NCBI RefSeq assembly: GCF_000789235.1
Contig: NZ_KN525716.1
Span: 2,067,169-2,131,168 of the forward strand
Length of the DNA: 64,000 bases
Source: Wocania ichthyoenteri Th78
Lineage (GTDB): Bacteria; Bacteroidota; Bacteroidia; Flavobacteriales; Flavobacteriaceae
Direction: 5' to 3'
A program made the translations under genes and the position numbers. Positions 8,686-17,347 of the stretch are shown here, piece after piece. The stretch's first letter is position 1. Each line of letters begins with the position of its first letter. The notes beneath the pieces are model-generated. The model saw nothing but the letters and a program-made list of their open reading frames with translations. It did no database searches and had not been told where the DNA came from.

Positions 8686-10770
8686 TTAAAATTGAATATT
8701 AAGTTTTCCATATATAATTCGACCAGCTATATTGCTGATATTTTGTGTGTCAGTAAAATCAAATAGATTATCAATTCCGAAGCCTAATTGATAATTTTTA
8801 TAAAACGTTTTATTAATTGCAAAATCAATAATAGTATAGCCATCGACAAAGTCATCGTAAGTATCTAAATAACTATTTCCGTTACTATCTAATAATCCAT
8901 ATTTACTTCGATAAGTACTTCTGATGTTGGTGTCTAAATCCCATTTAGGAATTGTATAGAATACTTTTAAATTTGCCATGTGACGAGACCGATTAAATAG
9001 CCCGAAATAATCATCCTTTTTAAGCTGAAATGATGGAGAACTTGGGTTTTCTCTGGCAAATACCTCTCCGTTTTTAAATGCATTTTCTGCAGCTGCATCT
9101 TTTGCAAATAAAAGTTGATAGCCTCCAGATATTTTAAGGCTATTTGTTGGTTTCCATATAATATTAAACTCTAACCCTTGTGTATATACCTCATTAACGT
9201 TATAGTAGCTAAATACATTTTGACCGTTGGTTTTATTAGCTATAATTCTGGTATCAATTAAATTGCTAATATTATTTCTAAAAAGATTTAAATCTAACTT
9301 TAAAGTAGATGAAAATTTATAGTTAAACCCAATATTAATGCTAATAGAATTTTCTGGGTTTAATTCATCTTCAAATTCAGATACAGGAACAATAATATTC
9401 GCTATTTGTCCTTGTGTTTCTAATTCTGGAATTGCTGTAGAAACTGCATTGTACCCTAAAACAGTATAACCTACTGTTGCATTTGTAAAATCGAAATATA
9501 ATTGTCTAAAATCAGGTGCTTTAAAACCATGACCAACAGAGCCTTTTATAGCAAGTTTATCGTTTAATTGATATCGAATAGCTGCTTTAGGGCTAAACTG
9601 AGATTTATACTTATTATGACTATCAAAACGTGCTCCAATAATCACATTAAGCATTTCTGTTAGATTACCATCGTATTGAAAATAAACGTAAGGTGAGTTA
9701 AATTCTGGTTGAATAGTAAAATCTGTTCTATCTAAAGTTTCATGATTAAACCCTATTCCTCCTATTAAAGCGTCCTTATCATTAGGATTAAAAGTGCCTC
9801 GAATTTCTGGACGAATCAATAATTGATTATAATAACTATTACTAAATCGAGAGCCATTTTCATCATCTAAATAATCTTTTGCTTTATACCTTGTGGCATA
9901 AAATTCAAAATAACTACTCCATTTTTCAGAATATTTATGACTCAACTTTAAATGCGAATTCCACTCATTAATATCGCTTTCGCCTTTTAATGTTGATGAA
10001 GCGATATAATCTTGATTTTGAGTGTAATATTTCCCTGAGGTAAAGAGCTGAGTTGCATCAGAAAAATCATAAACAACCTTTGTATTAAAGGTGTAATTAC
10101 TAAAAGGGTCAACTGTTTTCAATTCATCGGTTTTATTTAAATCATAGCCATCGCTATTATATCTATTAAAAAAAGCAGTAACCCCCAGTTTTTTCTTTTT
10201 ATAATTAAGAGTTGTACTTAAATCGTTAGTATTAAATGCACCAATTCTAAAATTTGTGTTTCCATTAAAGCCATATTTTGGTATTTCTGTAATAATATTT
10301 ATAACACCACCAAGAGCTTCATTACCGTAGAGGCTAGAAGAAGCGCCTTTAACGACTTCGATTTGTTTAATATTCCCAACAGTTATTCTACTAATATCTA
10401 AAGTGCCAGATGAGCGTCCAACCAAAGGAACACCATCTACAAGAATTAAAGTATACTGTGAATCTAATCCTTGCAATTGAATGTCTTCTCCGCCACCAAA
10501 ATCTGGAATAGTAATTAGCCCTGTTTGTTCATTAAGAATATCATTTAATCTAATTGAACTTGAACGTTCTATATCTTTTTTAGATATGATTTGAGCTGGT
10601 AGAGGTAAAGACGATAATTGCCTTATAGTTCTAGTTGCAGTAATAATAACTTCATCTAAATTTTCTGTTTTAGTTGAATCCGTTGTTAATACCTTAGTTT
10701 CTTGCGAGAATGAATGGCAAATAAAAAAAAGTGAAAAATAAATACAGAAATATTTTTTATTTAGAATCAT
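8686..10770 (-). CDS. hmuR: TonB-dependent receptor, HmuR-like (haem uptake)
   Basis: 694 residues. Signal peptide at the N-terminus ('IYFSLFFICHSFSQ'), a plug domain from about residue 37 ('LDEVIITATRTIRQLSSLP', 'QLQGLDSQYTLILVDGVPLVG', 'VEVVKGASSSLYGNEALGG'-like segment) and a 22-strand barrel ending in 'IYGKLNIQF' with the terminal Phe. It lacks the N-terminal carboxypeptidase-like domain of SusC proteins. Being first in an operon with HmuY marks it as a haem receptor. A -7 box lies 19 bases before the start codon. Confidence 0.88.
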   Translation of the reverse strand: MILNKKYFCIYFSLFFICHSFSQETKVLTTDSTKTENLDEVIITATRTIRQLSSLPLPAQIISKKDIERSSSIRLNDILNEQTGLITIPDFGGGEDIQLQGLDSQYTLILVDGVPLVGRSSGTLDISRITVGNIKQIEVVKGASSSLYGNEALGGVINIITEIPKYGFNGNTNFRIGAFNTNDLSTTLNYKKKKLGVTAFFNRYNSDGYDLNKTDELKTVDPFSNYTFNTKVVYDFSDATQLFTSGKYYTQNQDYIASSTLKGESDINEWNSHLKLSHKYSEKWSSYFEFYATRYKAKDYLDDENGSRFSNSYYNQLLIRPEIRGTFNPNDKDALIGGIGFNHETLDRTDFTIQPEFNSPYVYFQYDGNLTEMLNVIIGARFDSHNKYKSQFSPKAAIRYQLNDKLAIKGSVGHGFKAPDFRQLYFDFTNATVGYTVLGYNAVSTAIPELETQGQIANIIVPVSEFEDELNPENSISINIGFNYKFSSTLKLDLNLFRNNISNLIDTRIIANKTNGQNVFSYYNVNEVYTQGLEFNIIWKPTNSLKISGGYQLLFAKDAAAENAFKNGEVFARENPSSPSFQLKKDDYFGLFNRSRHMANLKVFYTIPKWDLDTNIRSTYRSKYGLLDSNGNSYLDTYDDFVDGYTIIDFAINKTFYKNYQLGFGIDNLFDFTDTQNISNIAGRIIYGKLNIQF

Positions 10771-10788
10771 TCTTAATTAAATTTGTTG

Positions 10789-10796
10789 CAAATATA
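10789..10796 (-). promoter_or_regulatory. Promoter -7 box of haem-uptake operon, with AT-rich inverted repeat upstream
   Basis: On the minus strand the bases read TATATTTG, an exact TAnnTTTG box just before the receptor gene. Directly upstream (10801-10823) the minus strand reads TTATTT, then AGACTGAATTA, then AAATAA: outer arms of six bases are perfectly inverted. This could bind an iron-responsive Fur or DtxR-type protein. The box is visible; the operator role is a guess. Confidence 0.45.
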
Positions 10797-10853
10797 TAAG
10801 TTATTTTAATTCAGTCTAAATAAGAATAAATAAATTTTAATTTTTTTTTAATT

Positions 10854-11765
10854 ATGAAAAACAAACCTTTAAAAATGAAACGATTAACACTTTTACCATT
10901 ATTAATTTTAATATTTTCAGTAATTGGGCAGGCTCAAAACAAGAAGGAACAAGACCAAAATGCCATAAAGGATATGTGTGGGTGCTATGAAATTAAGTTT
11001 AAATATGCTGAAACATTTTCTCCAGATATAGCTTATGAAAAAGCATATGATTATAGAGCTTCAGCTTTAGAATGGGCAGAATTAGTTACAGACAAAGATG
11101 ATGAAATAACCATTCAACATCTATTGGTTGTTAACGATACTATGGTTATAAAACATTGGCGACAAGATTGGGAATTTGAGAACCAAAATGTATTTAATTA
11201 TGAAGCTAAAAATACGTGGAGTGTAAATGAATTTTCCGAAGAAAATGTAAAAGGTCAATGGGCTCAAAAAGTATATCAAGTAGATGATAGTCCGCGATAT
11301 TCAGGCTCGGCAACTTGGGTTCATGTAGATGGAAAGCACTTTTGGGAAAATAAAACCGATGCACCACTTCCTAGACGTGAATACTCTAAAAGAAGTGATT
11401 ATAATATTATGGCAAGAGGCAATACCGTAAAACTCACAGATTATGGCTGGTTGCATGAACAAGACAATGACAAAATCATTAGGGAAACAGGTAAAGAAGA
11501 TGTGCTTTTAGTGCAAGAAAAAGGATATAATGTTTACAAAAAAGTAGCAGACGAAAAATGTAAACTCGCGAGAAATTGGTGGAAAGAAAATGATGAAATT
11601 TGGAAAAAAGTAAGGCAAGAATGGGATAAAGTTTTTGCTGAAAACAAAGAAGTAAAACTTAAAGAAAAAGTTGATGATAAAAGATTGTATCAACACTTAT
11701 TTACTTTAGATAATAAAGCCAGCAACAAAGACATTAGAGCTATAATTAATAAGTTTTTGAATTAG
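10854..11765 (+). CDS. Secreted protein, probably DUF6607 family
   Basis: 303 residues with a signal peptide (cleavage near 'IGQAQNKK'; the second Met at 10875 would give a more compact signal). The mature part starts with 'DMCGCYEIKFKYAETFSPD' and has many Trp/Tyr/Asp residues ('VIKHWRQDWEFEN', 'RREYSKRSDYNIMARGN'), ending in a highly charged helical region. I associate this pattern with DUF6607, often found beside HmuY-type haem genes in Bacteroidota; that is from memory, and no function is established. It is divergent from the haem receptor across 83 bases, so shared regulation is likely. Confidence 0.6.
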   Translation: MKNKPLKMKRLTLLPLLILIFSVIGQAQNKKEQDQNAIKDMCGCYEIKFKYAETFSPDIAYEKAYDYRASALEWAELVTDKDDEITIQHLLVVNDTMVIKHWRQDWEFENQNVFNYEAKNTWSVNEFSEENVKGQWAQKVYQVDDSPRYSGSATWVHVDGKHFWENKTDAPLPRREYSKRSDYNIMARGNTVKLTDYGWLHEQDNDKIIRETGKEDVLLVQEKGYNVYKKVADEKCKLARNWWKENDEIWKKVRQEWDKVFAENKEVKLKEKVDDKRLYQHLFTLDNKASNKDIRAIINKFLN

Positions 11766-11800
11766 TTTAATTAAATCTTTAACAGCATATTTTTTGTATT

Positions 11801-12157
11801 ATGGAAGATATATATACCATTTATTATAACAGTTTTGGAATAGCTTTTCAATGGAAAAGATGTGCTGTTAAAGATTTAAAAAAAATACAACTTGTTTTTA
11901 GAAATACTGGATTGTTCTTAACCCAAAATGAATTAATTCAGTTTTCTAAAAACATAAAAAAGTCATTAAATCAATCTTTAAAATGTGAAGATTGTAACAA
12001 TCAAAATTCGTGTAAATCTATTTTGTTAGAAGCACCAAATATGCAAACAAGCTTTGCAATGAATTATAACGAATTAAAAGAAATTGACGATTTAGTCAAT
12101 GGGGCGTGCTTTCAGTTAAATTTAAATAAACTACTAGAAAAGCTTATTATTTCTTAG
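11801..12157 (+). CDS. Small cytoplasmic Cys-containing protein of unknown function
   Basis: 118 residues, no signal peptide. A central CxxC plus a third Cys ('LKCEDCNNQNSCKSI') could hold a metal or haem. The N-terminal part 'IYYNSFGIAFQWKRC' contributes another Cys, and a fourth region Cys is in 'NGACFQLNL'. It follows the DUF6607-like gene by 35 bases and is likely cotranscribed. It may belong to the DUF6686 group, but I am not certain. Its stop overlaps the end of the convergent cvpA-like gene by four bases. Confidence 0.6.
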   Translation: MEDIYTIYYNSFGIAFQWKRCAVKDLKKIQLVFRNTGLFLTQNELIQFSKNIKKSLNQSLKCEDCNNQNSCKSILLEAPNMQTSFAMNYNELKEIDDLVNGACFQLNLNKLLEKLIIS

Positions 12158-12672
12158 GCATCATCATTTTCAGAAGAGATATTTTCGTCCTTAGGAGCTA
12201 ATATATTAGGGAAAATCGTGGGTATTAAAGACTTTACAGGCTTGTAAAGTACGGTATCATTTATATCCTTTTTATCAACAAATGTAATAGTGCTGTTCAT
12301 CTTGTCAAAAATATTTAAAACGACACTTAAAATAAGGGCGATTTTTAAAGCCCCAAAAACACCACCTAAAAATTTATTTATAATTCCCAATGCAGCAAAA
12401 TCTGCTAATTTAGTAAGTGCTTTTCCGGCAAGAGCAATAGCTAAAACAATAATTACAAAGGTTACTGCAAATGCAGTAATATTAATAGTTTTCTCATTCC
12501 AATCCACTTTACTCTGTAAAAAATCGGCAGCAAAATTACTAAAATGTATAGCGCCATAAACGCCAGCAATTAAAGCAATAAGAGATGCTACTTCAACAAA
12601 AAGCCCTTTCATAAAACCACGAATAAGGCCAAATAAAATTAAAGCAGCCAAAACTATATCTATAACATTCAT
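12154..12672 (-). CDS. CvpA family inner-membrane protein
   Basis: 172 residues with four membrane helices and the CvpA start 'VIDIVLAALILFGLIRGFMKGLFVEVASLIALIAG', continuing with 'FLGGVFGALKIALILSVVLNIF'. The acidic tail 'PKDENISSENDDA' is cytoplasmic. CvpA was first linked to colicin V production but is a general envelope protein of uncertain role. A minus-strand -7 box (TATATTTG) at 12689-12696 precedes it. Confidence 0.85.
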   Translation of the reverse strand: MNVIDIVLAALILFGLIRGFMKGLFVEVASLIALIAGVYGAIHFSNFAADFLQSKVDWNEKTINITAFAVTFVIIVLAIALAGKALTKLADFAALGIINKFLGGVFGALKIALILSVVLNIFDKMNSTITFVDKKDINDTVLYKPVKSLIPTIFPNILAPKDENISSENDDA

Positions 12673-12688
12673 AATTAAACAATTTAAA

Positions 12689-12696
12689 CAAATATA
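12689..12696 (-). promoter_or_regulatory. Promoter -7 box for cvpA-like gene
   Basis: Minus strand TATATTTG, 17 bases before the start codon. No good -33 box is visible. Confidence 0.45.
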
Positions 12697-12721
12697 AAAT
12701 AATAGTCACACTTAGGTTTAT

Positions 12722-12864
12722 TAACTTTGCAACTTTAAATTAGTCAAACTAATATTAATAAGCGTTTATTGTATAATTAATGTTTTGGGTTGAACTAATC
12801 CCAAATTCTTATGCTGAATTTATTTCAGTATAAATTGGGTATCATCTATTTATATCATATTTAA
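12722..12864 (+). promoter_or_regulatory. Promoter -7 box and structured leader with 17-codon frame
   Basis: TAACTTTG at 12722-12729 fits the -7 consensus. The ~128-base leader then contains a perfect hairpin ATTAGT-caa-ACTAAT (12739-12753), TTTGGG (12784-12789) able to pair with CCCAAA (12800-12805), the hairpin CTGAA/TTCAG (12814-12828), and TTGGG (12835-12839) able to pair with the same CCCAA. The two pairings of CCCAA exclude each other, as in attenuators. A frame from ATG 12811 encodes MLNLFQYKLGIIYLYHI and its TAA overlaps the ATG of the next gene (TAATG). Function is inferred; no T-run terminator is seen. Confidence 0.3.
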
Positions 12865-13220
12865 TGTCAAGAGACGAACAATTAAAAGAACGCTGGAGTT
12901 TGGTAGTTAATAAACTATCCGACCAATTTGCAGATGGAGACATTTTAGATCTCGACGCCATTATTTATTTAATAGGTGTGCAAGAACTTGGGCAGTTGAA
13001 CAGAACTTATAAAAAAGACCAAAAACTAGATTTAATGCATATTGCCATTTGTAAACTACTCGTGCCTTATGGTTATTACGAACTCGATTTTGTAGATAAC
13101 GATGGCTGGCCACACTACAAAGCATTAGAAACTTTACCACACTTAAAAGCAGGCGAACAAAGTATATTAATGAAAGAAGCCATTGTAAACTATTTTTTAG
13201 AAACCGATTATATCGTATAA
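12864..13220 (+). CDS. Conserved-looking cytoplasmic protein of unknown function
   Basis: 118 residues, soluble and acidic: 'RWSLVVNKLSDQFADGDILDLDAIIYLIGVQELGQ' then 'QKLDLMHIAICKLLVPYGYYEL'. No signal, membrane helix or known catalytic motif. Codon use is like the neighbours. It has its own promoter and structured leader and stands before pheS, separated by two dispersed repeats. I do not recognise its family. Confidence 0.7.
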   Translation: MSRDEQLKERWSLVVNKLSDQFADGDILDLDAIIYLIGVQELGQLNRTYKKDQKLDLMHIAICKLLVPYGYYELDFVDNDGWPHYKALETLPHLKAGEQSILMKEAIVNYFLETDYIV

Positions 13221-13227
13221 ATAATTT

Positions 13228-13303
13228 TGGCATTACCGCAAGGGTCGGGCTTTCACTAGTCGCTCTCTACAAGGAGCTCAAAGATGCCGTTCAACCCTTA
13301 ACG
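13228..13303. repeat. Dispersed repeat, 'GGGTCGGGCTTTC' type
   Basis: Starts near GGCATTACCGCAAGGGTCGG and ends in CCCTTAACG. Related copies lie at 19508-19630 and 63038-63140, which share the GTTACCC or GTTCCC start, the GGTCGGGCT or GGTTAGGCT block, and an ATCCCTAACG or ATCCTTAACG end. This is one of the palindromic intergenic elements common in Flavobacteriaceae. Confidence 0.7.
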
Positions 13304-13316
13304 TAATTCGCTTTTT

Positions 13317-13403
13317 ACGTCATTGTGAAGCAAAAAAATTATTTGCTGTGGCAATCTGTTTCTTCTAAAAAGATTACTTCGCCGTTTACTCCTCGTAATG
13401 ACG
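13317..13403. repeat. Dispersed palindromic repeat, 'GTCATTGCGAG' type
   Basis: Left end ACGTCATTGTGAAG, middle GTGGCAATCTG, right end CTCCTCGTAATGACG, so the ends are inverted copies. It fills the rest of the gap before pheS. Full or partial relatives are at 14469, 22486, 34336, 43046, 58885 and inside mfd at 30506. Confidence 0.8.
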
Positions 13404-13443
13404 ATATTTTGATTAAATTTGCATTCATTTTTTAAATGACGTT

Positions 13444-14463
13444 ATGATAGATAAGATAAAAGAACTTATAGCCGAAGCCGAAGCCTTTAAAGCACAATCT
13501 AAAGAAGAAGTTGAAGCATTCCGTATAAAATATTTAGGTAAAAAAGGATTACTAAACGACTTTTTTGCTGAGTTTAAAAATGTAGCAAACGACCAGAAAA
13601 AAGAATTTGGTCAAACCATAAACAAGCTTAAAAAAACTGCTGAAGATAAAGTAAACGCTTTAAAAGCAGAACTAGAAATTAAAGAAGAAGTAAAAGGTGT
13701 TTTTGGCGATTTATCGCGCCCAGGCGAACCTATTCAAATAGGTGCACGCCACCCTATTTCTATCGTAAAAAATCAAATTATAGATATATTTTCGGGTATT
13801 GGTTTTAATGTAAGCGAAGGCCCAGAAATTGAAGACGATTGGCATAATTTTACAGCATTAAATTTACCAGAATATCATCCAGCACGCGATATGCAGGACA
13901 CCTTTTTTATTCAAACCAATCCTGATATTTTACTGCGTACACATACCAGTTCTGTGCAAGTGCGTTATATGGAAAATAACAAACCACCTATTCGTACAAT
14001 TTCTCCAGGTAGAGTATATCGTAACGAAGCTATTTCGGCACGTTCGCATTGTTTTTTTCATCAAGTAGAAGGGTTGTATATTGATAAGGATGTTAGTTTT
14101 TCAGACTTAAAGCAAACCTTACAATATTTTACAACTGAAATGTTTGGTAAAAGTAAAATACGTTTACGCCCGTCGTACTTTCCATTTACAGAGCCAAGTG
14201 CAGAGATTGATGTGTATTGGGGTTTAGAAACCGAAACCGATTACAAAATAACCAAAGGAACCGGTTGGCTGGAAATTGGGGGTTGCGGTATGGTTGATCC
14301 AAACGTATTAACCAATTGCAGTATTGATGCCGAACAATATTCAGGATTTGCATTTGGAGTTGGTATCGATCGAATTGCGATGTTGTTGCATCAAATAGGC
14401 GATATTCGTTTGTTAAGTGAAAATGATGTGCGGTTTTTAGAGCAGTTTAAATCTGCACTTTAA
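13444..14463 (+). CDS. pheS: Phenylalanyl-tRNA synthetase alpha subunit
   Basis: 339 residues, normal length. N-terminal coiled-coil (about 1-90) including 'FRIKYLGKKGLLNDFF', then the class II catalytic core: 'GARHPISIVKNQIIDIF', the substrate loop 'LLRTHTSSVQVRYM', motif 2 'GRVYRNEAISARSHCFFHQ' and motif 3 'GFAFGVGIDRIAMLL' at 301-315. It charges tRNA-Phe with the beta subunit, whose gene is not in this window, so pheS and pheT are unlinked here, as is common in Bacteroidota. Confidence 0.97.
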   Translation: MIDKIKELIAEAEAFKAQSKEEVEAFRIKYLGKKGLLNDFFAEFKNVANDQKKEFGQTINKLKKTAEDKVNALKAELEIKEEVKGVFGDLSRPGEPIQIGARHPISIVKNQIIDIFSGIGFNVSEGPEIEDDWHNFTALNLPEYHPARDMQDTFFIQTNPDILLRTHTSSVQVRYMENNKPPIRTISPGRVYRNEAISARSHCFFHQVEGLYIDKDVSFSDLKQTLQYFTTEMFGKSKIRLRPSYFPFTEPSAEIDVYWGLETETDYKITKGTGWLEIGGCGMVDPNVLTNCSIDAEQYSGFAFGVGIDRIAMLLHQIGDIRLLSENDVRFLEQFKSAL

Positions 14464-14468
14464 TTCAA

Positions 14469-14566
14469 ACGTCATTGCGAGAAAAGAAGCTACGTGGTAG
14501 TTTCTTGAGATTAAACTATAATTAAACAGGTTCTCACAACTTTTTTTAAAAAGCTTCACAACGACT
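14469..14566. repeat. Dispersed palindromic repeat, 'GTCATTGCGAG' type
   Basis: Begins ACGTCATTGCGAG right after the pheS stop, has the CTACGTGGTAGTTTCTTGAGA block, and ends in a decayed right arm AGCTTCACAACGAC. It fills most of the gap to the next gene. Confidence 0.7.
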
Positions 14567-14586
14567 TATCTTTTCAAATAATCAAA

Positions 14587-14982
14587 ATGAAAAAAGACAT
14601 CCAAATACCAAAAGTTGAAAACGTATACATAGCTATTGTAAACGAATATAACGATATATATAAAACCCAAGATTGGAACGCCTATATTATCAACGATAAA
14701 AATGTTGATTTAGAAATGGTACTTATTGTAACCAGTGGTTATTCAGAAGATAAAATAACATCTAAATTCAGAAAAAAGTTAGATACACTTCCTAAAAAAA
14801 GTTATGCTAAAATAGAATTAATACAAGAAGATTTATTTGAATTAAATAACACTTTTAAAGTGTCTTTTTTTGAAGGTAATGCTATGTTTGATAAAACCTA
14901 TTTGTTTAGAAAAAACACCATTAATCTTAAAGCATTACAACCTATTCCATTAATGCAAGCTAAAGGCATTTTGGTAAAGTAA
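14587..14982 (+). CDS. Hypothetical cytoplasmic protein next to pheS
   Basis: 131 residues, soluble, mixed alpha/beta: 'VENVYIAIVNEYNDIYKTQDWNAY', 'MVLIVTSGYSEDKITSKFRKKLDTLP', ending 'PLMQAKGILVK'. No known motif seen. Similar short proteins after pheS in Flavobacteriaceae are sometimes labelled as synthetase subunits by neighbourhood, but nothing in this sequence resembles a synthetase. Separated from pheS by a dispersed repeat. Confidence 0.7.
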   Translation: MKKDIQIPKVENVYIAIVNEYNDIYKTQDWNAYIINDKNVDLEMVLIVTSGYSEDKITSKFRKKLDTLPKKSYAKIELIQEDLFELNNTFKVSFFEGNAMFDKTYLFRKNTINLKALQPIPLMQAKGILVK

Positions 14983-14997
14983 CAATTTTCTAATAAA

Positions 14998-16212
14998 TTA
15001 CTCAAAATCTGCAATATTCAACGGAATTTGCACATTAAAAGACGTGCCATCTTTACGTGGACTAACGTTTACAATAGATGACGCACAATATAAGGTTATT
15101 GGGTAGCCTTGATTGTCAATTAATAACTGTGGACGCTCTAAACGGTTAGCTTTAATTGTATCTCCATTTTTAAGAATTAACTCTTTTTTCATAAAAAATG
15201 AGTTTTGTGGCTTAGTCCATACAATCCCATCTTTAGATTTTAAAATAGCCAACCCTGGCTTGTTTTTAGTTATTATTCCCGAAAAGTCCTTTAAAACAAC
15301 ATAAAATTGTTTGTGTGATTGATGATACCAAACAAAAGGATCTTCAGCCGAAGCTATAGAGCCATCGTCCATTTTTATGTCAAAAACATAATCATTTGTA
15401 GGTGTAAAAGGACCGTTAGGGTTGTCAGAAATAGCAACTCCATGTACACCCCTCCAATGTGGAGTATATATGTTGCCTTTAAAGTATAATAAAAATTTAC
15501 CATCAAAAGGACGTTGTACAACGGAAGGATTTACAACAATTAAATTATCGGGTTTTGTAATGGTACCTTTTGGAGACGGATTAATAACATCATTAGGTTT
15601 TACACGCGTTCTTGGTGTTATTAAAGGGTTGTCTGGTCGCTTAAAATTGCCCGCTATTAAATTCTCAAAACTATCAAATTCGATAACACCTATTTTTTGA
15701 CTTTGCTGTACCCTATTACGCTTATTAAGATTAAAACCCGAAACTCCTTCTAAGGGTTTCCCAGGGTCTTTTGAGCCAATATAATACAGGTAAAATTTGT
15801 TATTAAACTTTTTGATATGAGGGTTATGAACCATTTGGGCATCCCAAGCTAAGGAGTCACCAGAAAGCGTTCTGCCTTCAAGAATAATTTTTTCAAATTC
15901 AAACCCCTTGTCAGGAAAATCAGAGGTTGCATACGCTATTTTAGAATGCAATACCCAAGAATCACCAAATGCAGGAAGAGAATCTCCACATTCCCAAGTA
16001 CTGTAAAGCATATGGTATTTACCGCCATCTTTAATAACACTTGCTCCCCAAACAAACCTGTCTGGATCATTTAGTACTGAAGGACCAACCAAAACATCAC
16101 CTTTTACATAAGCATCGATTGGTTTTGCAGTGACAAGAAGTGATTTTTCATTTGATGACTTACACGCTAAAAATGCTATGCTCAAGCATAAACTGATAAG
16201 ACAAGATTTCAT
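14998..16212 (-). CDS. Lipoprotein with five-bladed beta-propeller glycosidase fold
   Basis: 404 residues. Lipobox 'SIAFLACKSS' puts Cys at about 17. The body has repeated blades of the GH43/GH32/GH117-type propeller: 'DPDRFVWGASVIKDGGKYHMLYSTW', 'WDAQMVHNPHIKKFNNKFYLYYIG', 'VVNPSVVQRPFDGKFLLYFKG', 'ASAEDPFVWYHQSHKQFYVVLKD'. Acid residues near the starts of blades could be catalytic, but I cannot assign a family or substrate. It ends close to gpsA (two bases after the gpsA stop is its start), so the two genes form a unit on the minus strand. Confidence 0.72.
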   Translation of the reverse strand: MKSCLISLCLSIAFLACKSSNEKSLLVTAKPIDAYVKGDVLVGPSVLNDPDRFVWGASVIKDGGKYHMLYSTWECGDSLPAFGDSWVLHSKIAYATSDFPDKGFEFEKIILEGRTLSGDSLAWDAQMVHNPHIKKFNNKFYLYYIGSKDPGKPLEGVSGFNLNKRNRVQQSQKIGVIEFDSFENLIAGNFKRPDNPLITPRTRVKPNDVINPSPKGTITKPDNLIVVNPSVVQRPFDGKFLLYFKGNIYTPHWRGVHGVAISDNPNGPFTPTNDYVFDIKMDDGSIASAEDPFVWYHQSHKQFYVVLKDFSGIITKNKPGLAILKSKDGIVWTKPQNSFFMKKELILKNGDTIKANRLERPQLLIDNQGYPITLYCASSIVNVSPRKDGTSFNVQIPLNIADFE

Positions 16213-16214
16213 TA

Positions 16215-17216
16215 TTAGTCCAATTTATCTGTCAATTTTTTAAACACTTTTTTAGGATCTTTACCTTCGTATAAAATATCGTAAACCGCATTAATTATAG
16301 GTAATTGTGTTTTCTTTTTGTTCTTTTCGTTAAGTAAATGAGCACTTTTTGTTGCGTAATAACCTTCAGCAACCATACTCATTTCCATTTGTGCAGATTT
16401 TACGGTATAGCCTTTACCAATCATATTTCCAAACATGCGATTTCTAGAAAAAACCGAATAACCAGTAACTAATAAATCACCCAAATAAGCCGAATTATTA
16501 ATATTACGTTTCATTTTATGCATCTTCTTAATAAAACGTTTCATTTCACGGATGGCATTACTCATTAATACACTTTGGAAATTGTCGCCATAACCTAAAC
16601 CATGGGCAATTCCTGCAGCAATAGCGTAAATATTTTTTAGCATTACAGCATATTCGACACCAATAATATCATCACTAATTTTAGTTTTTATGTAACGGCT
16701 AGCTAAAGCATCTGCAATATATTGTGCTTTTTTAGCATCAGAACAGGATACTGTTAAATAAGATAAGCGCTCTAAAGCAACTTCTTCGGCATGACAAGGG
16801 CCAGCGATAACCGCAATATTATCAAAAGGAATTTTATAAACATCATGAAAATGCTCACCAACCAATAAGCCAGTTTCTGGCATAATACCTTTTACTGCGG
16901 AAACAATAATTTTATTTTCAATATTAGCCGTTAATTTTTCTAATTCGGAGTGCATAAAAGCCGATGGAATTACAAATATTAAAACATCAGCATAATCAGC
17001 AATTTCATTAATATCATTACTTATTTTTAATTGCTCTAAATGAAACTCAACCGAACTTAAGTAGTTAGGATTGTGCTGTTCTTTTAATAGATGCTCTTTA
17101 GTGTAAACACTTCGCATATACCAACCAATTTCATCTAAATTCTCACAAAGCATTTTTACAATTGCTGTTGCCCAACTTCCTGCACCAAAGACCGCATATT
17201 TTAAAGGTTTATCCAT
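16215..17216 (-). CDS. gpsA: Glycerol-3-phosphate dehydrogenase, NAD(P)-dependent
   Basis: 333 residues from the ATG at 17216 ('MDKPLKYAVFGAGSWATAI'). A longer in-frame start at 17264 exists, but a minus-strand -7 box (TATTTTTG, 17240-17247) lies inside that extension and the Gly-rich NAD motif normally stands near residue 10, so the short form is chosen. Further motifs: 'VSAVKGIMPETG', 'VIAGPCHAEEVAL', 'VMLKNIYAIAAGIAHGLGYG' with the catalytic Lys. It makes glycerol-3-phosphate for phospholipid synthesis in the cytoplasm. Confidence 0.93.
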   Translation of the reverse strand: MDKPLKYAVFGAGSWATAIVKMLCENLDEIGWYMRSVYTKEHLLKEQHNPNYLSSVEFHLEQLKISNDINEIADYADVLIFVIPSAFMHSELEKLTANIENKIIVSAVKGIMPETGLLVGEHFHDVYKIPFDNIAVIAGPCHAEEVALERLSYLTVSCSDAKKAQYIADALASRYIKTKISDDIIGVEYAVMLKNIYAIAAGIAHGLGYGDNFQSVLMSNAIREMKRFIKKMHKMKRNINNSAYLGDLLVTGYSVFSRNRMFGNMIGKGYTVKSAQMEMSMVAEGYYATKSAHLLNEKNKKKTQLPIINAVYDILYEGKDPKKVFKKLTDKLD

Positions 17217-17239
17217 AAAAGCATAAATTATTTGAATAC

Positions 17240-17247
17240 CAAAAATA
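17240..17247 (-). promoter_or_regulatory. Promoter -7 box for gpsA
   Basis: Minus strand TATTTTTG, 24 bases before ATG 17216. It argues against the longer gpsA start at 17264. Confidence 0.4.
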
Positions 17248-17347
17248 CATAAAATATTAATCAATGTTAAGTCAAAAAAACATTACCATATCTTTTTTGG
17301 CACGCGTTTTGAAACCCTGTAAATAGAAACCCTAAAAATGTTTGATT

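Noticed and set aside
13228-13403. Possible CRISPR-like array before pheS
   Set aside because: Two different repeat types once each, no regular repeat-spacer spacing and no cas genes.
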